Positions 57,491 through 64,000 of a stretch of 64,000 nucleotides of DNA are shown in pieces. Within the stretch, counting starts at the first letter, position 1. The number at the start of each line of letters is the position of its first letter. Under the pieces are notes generated by a model. The model did not search any database. It saw nothing but the letters and a program-made list of their open reading frames with translations, and had not been told where the DNA came from. This stretch comes from Xanthomonas theicola (GTDB lineage: Bacteria; Pseudomonadota; Gammaproteobacteria; Xanthomonadales; Xanthomonadaceae), in the NCBI RefSeq assembly GCF_014236795.1, contig NZ_CP049017.1:1466001-1530000 (forward strand). Reading direction: 5' to 3'. The position numbers and the translations under genes were made by a program.

Positions 57491-58861
57491 GTGGCCAAGC
57501 GCAGACTCATCCCCGATGCCCCCGACCTGCTGAGCGGCGATCGCGATGCACTGCGGCCGCTGGCCGAGCGCATGCGCCCGCGGACGCTGGACGCGATGGT
57601 GGGGCAGAAGCGCCTGCTGGCGCCGGCCAGTGCGCTGCGCCGCGCGGTGGAATCCGGGCGCGTGCATTCGATGATCCTGTGGGGGCCCCCGGGCTGCGGC
57701 AAGACCACCCTGGCGCTGCTGCTGGCCCATTATGCCGACGCCGAGTTCAAGGCGATTTCCGCGGTGCTGTCCGGCCTGCCGGACGTGCGCCAGGTGCTGG
57801 CCGAGGCGGCGCAGCGCTTCGCCGACGGACGCCGCACCGTGCTGTTCGTCGACGAGGTGCACCGCTTCAACAAGACGCAGCAGGACGCGTTCCTGCCACA
57901 CATCGAGCGCGGCACCATCCTGTTCGTCGGCGCCACCACCGAGAACCCCTCGTTCGAACTGAACTCGGCGCTGCTGTCGCGCTGCCGCGTGCACGTGCTG
58001 GAAGCGGTGTCCCCGCAGGACATCGCTGCGGCGCTGCAGCGGGCGCTGCACGACGCCGAGCGCGGGCTCGGCAACGAGGCGATCCGGGTCGCGGACGCGG
58101 CGCTGCTGGAGATCGCCAGCGCCGCCGACGGCGACGTGCGGCGCGCGCTGACGCTGCTGGAGATCGCCGCGGAACTGGCCCAGGACGAGGGCGGCGAAAT
58201 CACCCCGCAGACCCTGCTGCAGGTGCTGGCCGACCGCACCCGCCGCTTCGACAAGGGCGGCGAGCAGTTCTACGACCAGATCTCGGCGCTGCACAAGTCG
58301 GTGCGCAGTTCCAACCCGGATGCGGCGCTGTACTGGCTCACGCGCATGCTCGACGGCGGCTGCGATCCGTCCTACCTGGCGCGGCGCCTGACCCGCATGG
58401 CGATCGAGGACATCGGCCTGGCCGATCCGCGCGCGCAGCAGATGGCGCTGGAGGCGTGGGACATCTACGAGCGACTGGGCAGCCCGGAGGGCGAACTGGC
58501 CTTCGCGCAACTGGTGCTGTACCTGGCCAGCACCGCCAAGTCCAATGCCGGCTATGCCGCCTTCGACCAGGCCAAGGCCGAGGTGCGCGAGAGCGGGACC
58601 CAGGAGGTGCCGCTGCATCTGCGCAACGCGCCGACCAAACTGATGAAGCGCCTTGGCTACGGCGAACACTACCAGTACGACCACGATGCCGAGGGCGGCA
58701 TCGCCCTGGACCAGACCGGGTTTCCGGATGCGATGGGCGAGCGCGTGTACTACCGGCCGGTGGAACGCGGCCTGGAGATCAAGCTCAAGGACAAGCTCGA
58801 CCGGCTGCGCGCCGCGCGCGCGCAGGCACGGGCTGACAAGACCAAGCCGCCGCCTGCATAA
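57491..58861 (+). CDS. rarA: Replication-associated recombination protein A (RarA/MgsA)
   Basis: 456 residues, GTG start. AAA+ clamp-loader-like ATPase acting at stalled forks: Walker A LWGPPGCGKTTLALLLA near residue 64, Walker B VLFVDEVHRFNKTQQDAFLP, sensor GATTENPSFELNSALLSRCRVHVLE, and the C-terminal tetramerisation domain (AEVRESGTQEVPLHLRNAPTKLMKRLGYGEHYQYDHDAEGG). It ends directly before a fluoride riboswitch, so its terminator region is shared. Confidence 0.96.
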   Translation: MAKRRLIPDAPDLLSGDRDALRPLAERMRPRTLDAMVGQKRLLAPASALRRAVESGRVHSMILWGPPGCGKTTLALLLAHYADAEFKAISAVLSGLPDVRQVLAEAAQRFADGRRTVLFVDEVHRFNKTQQDAFLPHIERGTILFVGATTENPSFELNSALLSRCRVHVLEAVSPQDIAAALQRALHDAERGLGNEAIRVADAALLEIASAADGDVRRALTLLEIAAELAQDEGGEITPQTLLQVLADRTRRFDKGGEQFYDQISALHKSVRSSNPDAALYWLTRMLDGGCDPSYLARRLTRMAIEDIGLADPRAQQMALEAWDIYERLGSPEGELAFAQLVLYLASTAKSNAGYAAFDQAKAEVRESGTQEVPLHLRNAPTKLMKRLGYGEHYQYDHDAEGGIALDQTGFPDAMGERVYYRPVERGLEIKLKDKLDRLRAARAQARADKTKPPPA

Positions 58862-58867
58862 TCGGCA

Positions 58868-58930
58868 CCCAGGAGATGGCATTCCTCCTCGAACCGCCCG
58901 CAGCACCTGCGCGCTGATGATGCCTGCCCA
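58868..58930 (+). promoter_or_regulatory. Fluoride riboswitch (crcB motif)
   Basis: Matches the crcB-motif consensus. P1: AGGAG (58871-58875) pairs with CTCCT (58885-58889). The loop GGCAT (58878-58882) forms the pseudoknot with ATGCC (58920-58924). AACCGCC follows, then hairpin CGCAG-CAC-CTGCG (58899-58911) and the conserved CTGATGATGCCTGCC. It lies seven bases after the rarA stop and 118 bases before crcB. No T-run follows, so control is more likely of translation than of termination. Confidence 0.92.
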
Positions 58931-58985
58931 ACCCCCGCCGGGGCGGTAGGCCTGCGTCCCGGCATCGCCTTTTCCGGAGACCACG

Positions 58986-59051
58986 ATGCCGACCTTCGCT
59001 TCCGCCCATCCGTCCACCTCCACCGCCTGCGTTCGCTGGAGGTGCGCATGA
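58986..59051 (+). CDS. 21-residue leader peptide coupled to crcB
   Basis: ATG at 58986 with GGAG six bases upstream (58976-58979), encoding [20 protein letters not shown] plus Ala, and a TGA that overlaps the crcB start (ATGA at 59048-59051). The crcB Shine-Dalgarno GGAGG (59038-59042) lies inside it. The layout indicates translational coupling: the riboswitch may control this leader, and the leader crcB. Whether it is translated is untested. Confidence 0.5.
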   Translation: MPTFASAHPSTSTACVRWRCA

Positions 59052-59467
59052 ACCTCGCGTTGTGGTGGCAGCAGTTGCTGCTGGCGATGGCCGGTGGTGC
59101 GGTCGGGTCCGGACTGCGCTTTGCCGTCGGCAGCGCACTGCTGCAGCGCTATGGCGCCGGCTTCCCGTGGGGCACGCTGGCGGTGAACCTGGTCGGCGCG
59201 TTCTTCGGCGGCTTCCTGCTGGTCTGGTTCGAAGGCAAGGGCGCCAGCGCGCCGTACTGGCGGGTTTTGCTGATCGTCGGCCTGATCGGCGGCCTGACCA
59301 CGTTCTCCTCGCTGATGATGGAAAGCCTGCTGTTCGTGCGCAACGGGCGCGGCGGCATGGTGCCCACGTACCTGGCGATCACCCTGGCGGCCGGACTGTT
59401 GCTGGTGTTCGCCGGCGCCCGCGTGGCCACCGATCTGCGCCCGCCGGAGGCCAGCGCCGGCAAATGA
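59048..59467 (+). CDS. crcB: Fluoride channel/exporter CrcB (Fluc)
   Basis: 139 residues with four membrane helices, forming dual-topology dimers that let fluoride out of the cell. Signature residues are present: [33 protein letters not shown] (the Asn of the pore), and [16 protein letters not shown] (the Phe box and the Na-site TTFSS). The start at 59048 has GGAGG at five bases. The upstream fluoride riboswitch confirms the function. Confidence 0.96.
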   Translation: MNLALWWQQLLLAMAGGAVGSGLRFAVGSALLQRYGAGFPWGTLAVNLVGAFFGGFLLVWFEGKGASAPYWRVLLIVGLIGGLTTFSSLMMESLLFVRNGRGGMVPTYLAITLAAGLLLVFAGARVATDLRPPEASAGK

Positions 59468-59493
59468 GCCGCGCCGGCACCGGCAGTGATGGT

Positions 59494-59813
59494 TCAGGAC
59501 GGCAGCGCGACGGCCAGGTCCAGCGGCGGCGCGGCCAATGCCAGCGGCACGATGGCACGCGGCTGGTATGGCAGCAGCCCATGGCTCGGCAGCGCGGCGC
59601 TGGCGCCACAGTACCGGACCGATGCTCCAGCCGCGGGCGGTCGCGCAGCAGGCGAACGCCGCGCCCAGCAGCAGCCAGCCGGCGACCCGCAGCCGGCGCA
59701 TCCGCGCCGGCGTGGCGCGCTGCGCGCCATACATCCCCAGTTGGCGCTTCTCCATCGCTAAGGCACGGCGCGGAGAAGGCAGAGAACGCCAGGGCCAGGC
59801 CGAGCAGGCTCAT
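59494..59813 (-). pseudogene. DUF3325-like small membrane protein, frameshifted
   Basis: Pieces in three frames: MSLLGLALAFSAFSAPCL (start 59813), then LAMEKRQLGMYGAQRATPARMRRLRVAGWLLLGAAFACCATARGWSIGPVLW, then ASAALPSHGLLPYQPRAIVPLALAAP. Together they give a two- or three-helix protein like DUF3325, commonly found with PepSY proteins next to iron TonB receptors. Two frameshifts (near 59757 and 59628) inactivate it. The frame upstream (59814-60010; RFGLGCALALTARCMQRWRPPLSAAERR) may be the tail of a neighbouring membrane gene. Confidence 0.5.
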
Positions 59814-60019
59814 GGCCACTCCAGCGCCGCGGTCGGTGCCGACTGCGCCCGCCGCGCGTTCGCGGGCGCGACGTTCGGCCGCCGACAGCGGCGGCCGCCA
59901 GCGCTGCATGCACCGCGCGGTCAGTGCCAACGCGCAGCCCAGCCCGAAGCGCACCAGATCCACCCCGGCCAACGCCCCGGTCGGCCGCCGGGATGCCATT
60001 GCCCAGGTGCGCATCGATG

Positions 60020-60169
60020 ATTGGGCATCTCGGCAGGATCCTCGGCACCCGAGAGTCGATCCCGCATGAAAGCTACCGCTTGGTGTACGGGATCGTGATC
60101 GACGATAACGCCGTACGGATGCCGGTTCTGGTCCACACGGCGCGGCAGTGGCCCCCAGTGAGGAATTGA
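60020..60169 (+). pseudogene. ParE/RelE-type toxin, C-terminal fragment
   Basis: Reads MIGHLGRILGTRESIPHESYRLVYGIVIDDNAVRMPVLVHTARQWPPVRN and a stop. This matches the second half of plasmid-stabilisation toxins of the ParE family (...GTRELIPHESYRLVYEI...LVHTARQWPP). The first half and any antitoxin are missing. Confidence 0.6.
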
Positions 60170-60329
60170 GGAATCAGCACATCGCTTCGATCACCGGTGC
60201 AGAGTGGCAAACCCTTGAAGATGGTCTCGACACGCCGGCGATCTTGCGCGCAGTGGACGCCTTGGACCGGTTGCGTACTGATCGGCTTATGCCGGTTTTC
60301 CGTTCCATTGTGCCTCAAACCACCATCAG

Positions 60330-60850
60330 GCAGCCGAGCAGAACAGCCAGCGCAGGCCGGGGCCGGCGAAGCGCCCGTGCAGGCCATACAGCGTGCTGCG
60401 GGTCTGCGCCGGGCGTCGGCGATGCCTCGGATCCGGCCAGTGCCGGCGTCCAGCAGCATGGACGGCGCGTCGTAGGCCAGATGCTGGCCGTGGCCCTGGC
60501 GGATTTCGATCACCGCGGCGGCATCGCCCGGGTTGTACAGTGAGAACCCGGCGATCGCTGCCTACGCGCCCCATTCGGCCCGGGCCGCGTCCAGCAGGCG
60601 CGCCATCGGGGCAGCCGCCGGCCCGGTCGCCGCTGGCGGCGCGGGTGTTTTGCGGTTGCTGGAAGGCGTCGGCGTAGAACGCTTGCTCGGCATCCGGATA
60701 GGCGACCTTGACGCCTTATGGCAGGTGCATCAGCATCGGCGTGACCAGCCTGGTATGGGTGATCATCGCGTGGTAGGGCAGGGCCAGCGCCGCGCTGACG
60801 TTTTCCACAGGCAACGCGCAGCGATGGCGGCGCTGCAGCGTGGTGCCTGC
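60330..60850 (-). pseudogene. PepSY-associated membrane protein, decayed
   Basis: Fragments on the minus strand: NVSAALALPYHAMITHTRLVTPMLMHLP, a premature TAA, GVKVAYPDAEQAFYADAFQQPQNTRAA, LYNPGDAAAVIEIRQGHGQHLAYDAPSMLLDAGTGRIRG, and after a frameshift TRSTLYGLHGRFAGPGLRWLFCSAA. These are the PepSY and PepSY-TM parts of iron-uptake-associated reductase-like proteins (normally 500 or more residues). The stop codon, frameshifts and missing ends show a dead gene. Confidence 0.6.
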
Positions 60851-61025
60851 AGAGCACGCATCGCCTGGGAAAGCCAACGCTCGTGGTGCCAGCCGGCGCC
60901 GACAGAATGCCGGCCGGGGCTTGCTCGCGCCGCTTGCGTATTGCGGCGTCCTGAATGGCGACAGGAGCAAAATGTCGGGCAGGGCGGCAATCTGGCTGCC
61001 AGGAGCAGCATCCGGACATGACACG

Positions 61026-61718
61026 ATGACCAGCAGTGCCCGCGAGCTGTTGAAATGGCTGGCCCTGATCCTGATGACCGGCGACCATGTGGCGAAAGTG
61101 CTCGGCGACGGCTACCTTCCGGTGGTGTCCGAACTCGGTCGCATTGCGTTCCCGCTGTTCGCGTTGGTGCTGGCCTACAACCTGGCCCAGCCCAGGGCCG
61201 ACGTACTCAAGTCCGTGCGTCGGCTGCTGCTGTGGGGCATCGTAGCGCAACCGGTGCACGGGCTCGCGTTCGGCTACTGGATACCGGTCAACGTATTGCT
61301 CAGTTTTGCCCTGGCTGCTACCGCGATCTGGAGCATCCAGCACCGTCGCTGGACCTTGCTCGGCATGTGCGCGCTGCCTGCGCCGCCGTTGGTGGACTAC
61401 CAGTGGGCGGGCTTGGCCCTGGTCCTGTCGGCCTGGTGGCTGTTCCGGTGGCAGGCGGTGCGGCTCGACGCGTTGCAGGCGACACCGCAGGACCGGCTAC
61501 GGCGTTTGGCCGACCACCTTTATCCGCGCATCGCGCTGTTCGGGCTCTCGTTCGCCCTGTTGTGCTGGTACAACGGCAACGGCTGGGCAGTGCCGGCGCT
61601 GCCATTGCTGGCGCTGCTGGCGCGCCGCCATTTCCCGGTTGCGCGCACGCGCTGGGCGTTTTACGTCTATTACGTCGGGCACCTGGCTGTGCTGGCGTTT
61701 GTCGATGTCCCCAATTGA
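61026..61718 (+). CDS. TraX-family membrane protein
   Basis: 230 residues, about eight hydrophobic segments, starting MTSSARELLKWLALILMTGDHVAKVLGDGYLPVVSELGRIAFPLFALVLAYNLA, the conserved TraX beginning. F-plasmid TraX acetylates pilin; chromosomal members such as this are of unknown role and may acylate surface polymers. No conjugation genes are nearby. It is the only intact gene in 59494-62432. Confidence 0.85.
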   Translation: MTSSARELLKWLALILMTGDHVAKVLGDGYLPVVSELGRIAFPLFALVLAYNLAQPRADVLKSVRRLLLWGIVAQPVHGLAFGYWIPVNVLLSFALAATAIWSIQHRRWTLLGMCALPAPPLVDYQWAGLALVLSAWWLFRWQAVRLDALQATPQDRLRRLADHLYPRIALFGLSFALLCWYNGNGWAVPALPLLALLARRHFPVARTRWAFYVYYVGHLAVLAFVDVPN

Positions 61719-61760
61719 TGTCGGCCAAATCGAATCACAAGAATCAGCGAGTTGGTGTCA

Positions 61761-62432
61761 GAGCCTGTTCAAAGTCTGCTCGACTTATCCGATCCTATGG
61801 AGAGCAGAGCCCGTTATCCCAGTGGCATCAGCGGCGAGCCGTTCGAGCAGATCCGCGCGTTGCCTGAAGGTGCGCGCAAGAAGACCGCGCCGCGCAAGGT
61901 CGATTGGCATGAGGTGTTCTGCGCGGTGCTTGACCTGCTGCGCACCGGATGCCAATGGCGCGCTTTGCCCAGCGACTTTCCGAAGTGGCGCACGGTGCAC
62001 GCGTACTTCCAGATATGGAGCGAAGTGGATGAGCGCGCCGTGAGCCTGCTGGAGCGGGCGTTAAAGAAATCGGGTTGGCGCGGCCCGCGAGAAACGGGGC
62101 GCACCGCCTGCAGCAGGTTCTTGATCCTCGACGCGCAGAGCGTGAAGAACACGGACGCTGCGGGCCGGAAGGGCGATGACGCTGGCAAGAAAGTGTCAGG
62201 CATCAAGCGTCATATCGCTGCCGATACCCAAGGATTGCCGCATGCCATCGCGGTGACGACGGCAGAGGCGACCGATTGCAAGGGTGCGCTGCTGGCGCTC
62301 CAGGGCAGCTTTGCATGGCCAGAGAAGAACCGAAGGCTGTGGAAGAACTGCGAGCGCAAACGCAACGCCAGCTTGCAGCTCGTCCATCCTGCTTTCCCGG
62401 CAGTACTGCTCAAAAAGACTTTGAACAGGCTC
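61761..62432 (+). mobile_element. IS5-family element with internal deletion, 672 bp
   Basis: Ends GAGCCTGTTCAAAGTC (61761) and, inverted, GACTTTGAACAGGCTC (to 62432). It is flanked by TCA on the left and TAA on the right, so the target duplication is not identical; the flank may have changed or recombined. Related to 22171-23027 but about 190 bases shorter. Confidence 0.8.
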
Positions 62433-62435
62433 TAA
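61797..62435 (+). pseudogene. IS5 transposase lacking its catalytic core, frame kept
   Basis: 212 codons without a stop: MESRARYPSGISGEPFEQIRALPE...RTGCQWRALPSDFPKWRTVHAYFQIWSEVDERAVSLLERALKKSGWRG...FLILDAQSVKNTDAAGRKGDDAGKKVSGIKRHIAADTQGLPHAIAVTTAEATDCKGALLALQ, then directly GSFAWPEKNRRLWKNCER. Compared with the copy at 22171-23027, about 63 residues holding the second Asp and the Glu region are gone in frame. It keeps the N-terminal DNA-binding part. The stop TAA overlaps the element end. Confidence 0.8.
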
Positions 62436-62876
62436 AGGGGCCTGCGGCCGTTGCACCGCGTGGCAGGCCGCACACGATCCAGCCTAGCCCTTGTCCGCCG
62501 GCTGCGCCACACCCTCAGGAAGGGTGGGACAGAGAACCTGGCCGATGGCCTCATGCAGCCTGTCGGGTGCCCGCCCCAGGGCGGACGACCCTTCGGTCCT
62601 GGCTGCCGCGGAATGTTGCGGAGAACCTTGGCAGCAATCGCTCGCCCAAAGGCGACCGGTCCCTGTCGATTGGCTCGATTCGATCGGCACAACGCAAGTA
62701 AAGAGAGGAAGTTGCTGCGCTAGACACAACCCTGGAGATGCAACCATCTCAACGACCTATGAGCGCATGTCGTCTTCCCGCGACGTAATTGTCGACAGCC
62801 GCGCGCTGCGATTCGCGTAAGGTAGACGCGCCTGAATGGCAGGCTATGCCCCCCTCGGCAGGGGAAGGAATCGATT
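62436..62876. other. Intergenic stretch without a supported gene
   Basis: 441 bases between the IS5 copy and the secreted-protein gene. Several short frames are open on both strands but none has a ribosome binding site with a protein-like composition. The promoter of the downstream gene is probably in the less GC-rich part after 62690. Confidence 0.5.
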
Positions 62877-63311
62877 ATGTGGAACGCATCAAAAATCACG
62901 GCGATGGTGTCGGGCACCTTGCTGTGCTCGGCGTTCGCTGCAAGTGCTCATGCGCAGAGCTGCTGCCCGGGAGGTGGCGTAGGCACCCCAATCGCAACCA
63001 AGGGCTTCGGCGAAAGTGCGCCGCTCGCGGAAAATCTTTCCTCGAACACCTCGGTGCGAATCTACCAGTTCGAACGCAGCGGGGTCACATATCTCCAGAT
63101 CAACGACGCAACGGGGCAGGTCCGTGGTGCGGTAGGCCGTATCGAGAACACGGCTTGGGTAACCCCGATGGGCAAGGATGTCGAGCGCATCACCATCGTC
63201 GAGGCGCTCGACAAGAGCCGTGGCGCCGTCGTCTACGATGCGCGTTACTTCACCGTGCAGGTAGCAAGTACCGCCAATGGCGATGCATGGACGGTCACTG
63301 CCAAGAAGTGA
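62877..63311 (+). CDS. Small secreted protein of unknown function
   Basis: 144 residues, starting MWNASKITAMVSGTLLCSAFAASAHAQ, a clear signal peptide. The mature protein begins SCCPGGGVGTP, with two adjacent Cys, then a beta-rich domain (SVRIYQFERSGVTYLQINDATGQVRGAVGRIENTAWVTPMGKDVERITIVE...GAVVYDARYFTVQVASTANGDAWTVTAKK). I do not recognise a family. RBS AAGGAATCGATT before the ATG. Its last 17 bases overlap the end of the convergent gene. Confidence 0.8.
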   Translation: MWNASKITAMVSGTLLCSAFAASAHAQSCCPGGGVGTPIATKGFGESAPLAENLSSNTSVRIYQFERSGVTYLQINDATGQVRGAVGRIENTAWVTPMGKDVERITIVEALDKSRGAVVYDARYFTVQVASTANGDAWTVTAKK

Positions 63312-64000
63312 TCTTCCTTTCCAACGTCTCGGAAACGAAGAAGCTGATCTTAAACTTATGACGGCGCTTCCAGGTGCCGTCATGAGCTTTCAAGCGACTG
63401 GAAATTTCCCATTCGATCTCGTCGGTTTTTTTGCTCTTTCCGACATCGAGCATCACCGGATCAGCCGCAATCACGATCGCCACGCCACGCTTGCCATGCA
63501 GCTTCCATACCCGGGCGGTGATCCTATGCCGGCTGGCGCCTGGCAGGATATCCATCGCATTCAGCACACACCGGTACGCGGCAAGCTGCAGGCCAATTGA
63601 CAGTTGCAGGGATTCACCATGCAGGCACGACTCGACCTCCGTATCACAGGCATTAGCGAATGCGATCGAACTCAACGCGCCATACAACCCGTGCGTTTCG
63701 ATATCCAGCGGATACAGTGCCGCAATGTAGTCGTCCAAGAGTTGCGCCTGTATGACTCCCGTCCGCGTCATCTCCATCGCCGCAGCATAGTGCCCGCGCT
63801 TCTTCAGCGAGGTAGCGATGTCGCCACGCATCTTGTTAATATGCAGGTGAATATCCGCATACTCGATCACACGGTTGCGCAGCGTCCGTTCCGCCGACAT
63901 GTAACTGGCCTGCGCGACCTGCAGCGCCTGTTGCTCGGCAAAACCGAAGCGGCGGACTTGATCGAAAGCACTGGATATCTTTGCACCAAGCGTGAAGAGC
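63295..64000 (-). CDS. Sensor-like protein, C-terminal part (runs off the window)
   Basis: The frame is open to the window edge: LFTLGAKISSAFDQVRRFGFAEQQALQVAQASYMSAERTLRNRVIEYADIHLHINKMRGDIATSLKKRGHYAAAMEMTRTGVIQAQLLDDYIAALYPLDIETHGLYGALSSIAFANACDTEVESCLHGESLQLSIGLQLAAYRCVLNAMDIL, then a beta-rich end. The helical dimer region followed by LQLAAYRCVLNAM resembles a degenerate HisKA/HATPase pair of a sensor kinase, but no clear phospho-acceptor His or N/G boxes are seen. The start lies beyond 64000; codon use is less GC-extreme than its neighbours. Confidence 0.6.
   Translation of the reverse strand, partial: LFTLGAKISSAFDQVRRFGFAEQQALQVAQASYMSAERTLRNRVIEYADIHLHINKMRGDIATSLKKRGHYAAAMEMTRTGVIQAQLLDDYIAALYPLDIETHGLYGALSSIAFANACDTEVESCLHGESLQLSIGLQLAAYRCVLNAMDILPGASRHRITARVWKLHGKRGVAIVIAADPVMLDVGKSKKTDEIEWEISSRLKAHDGTWKRRHKFKISFFVSETLERKITSWQ

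Overview
The window is high-GC DNA from a member of the Xanthomonadaceae, most likely a Xanthomonas. The grounds are the ftsK - lolA - rarA - crcB and clpS-clpA / infA / aat gene neighbourhoods, a large TonB-dependent receptor, a type IV secretion effector carrying the XVIPCD signature, short G/C-rich intergenic repeats of the CGGGACT type, and a heavy load of decayed insertion sequences. The species is inferred from gene content only.

Layout. 1-2015 is IS3-family debris. 2024-9496 holds a gamma-glutamyltransferase and a TonB receptor on the minus strand and an OPT peptide transporter on the plus strand. 9858-13377 is an S9 peptidase and a DUF819 membrane protein, separated by an array of 7-bp repeats. 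13400-18405 is a mobile patch: an IS110 copy, an antibacterial lipase effector with its ankyrin immunity protein, an IS5 element that contains the 5' end of a gamma-carbonic anhydrase gene, and IS200 and IS630 scraps. 18432-24812 carries a cupin, dxs, an HNH nuclease and an acyl-CoA dehydrogenase, with an IS5 copy abutting the dehydrogenase stop codon. 24978-29640 is an IS200 copy followed by a MarR - FUSC - DUF1656 - HlyD efflux operon. 29908-33300 is a graveyard around tRNA-Phe (IS5, IS1595, IS21 and helicase fragments, a run of 22 G). 33400-40291 is core: chemotaxis receptor, hflD-mnmA-nudix operon, clpS and clpA. 40540-43527 is a secreted trypsin-like protease gene between two near-identical 254-bp ISL3 fragments. 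43553-53006 is core again: infA, aat, a FemAB/GNAT-like protein, merR plus a carboxymuconolactone decarboxylase-like gene, trxB, ftsK, a DUF3857 transglutaminase, and lolA. 53064-57182 is an unusual 1372-residue protein, a candidate type III effector, placed opposite to lolA and rarA. 57491-59467 is rarA, a fluoride riboswitch, a coupled leader peptide and crcB. 59494-62432 is mostly decayed genes (PepSY, DUF3325, a ParE fragment, IS5) plus traX. The window ends with a small secreted protein and the 3' part of a sensor-like gene that runs off the edge.

How the genes work together. The effector and immunity genes form a two-gene operon, immunity first, as expected for contact-dependent bacterial killing. 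MarR-FUSC-DUF1656-HlyD is an aromatic-acid/drug efflux system of the AaeXAB type. The fluoride riboswitch and CrcB form a fluoride export circuit. ClpS, ClpA and Aat are the N-degron pathway: Aat adds the destabilising residue, ClpS recognises it, ClpA unfolds the protein. At least ten distinct IS copies or fragments show that repeated insertion and decay shaped the accessory stretches.
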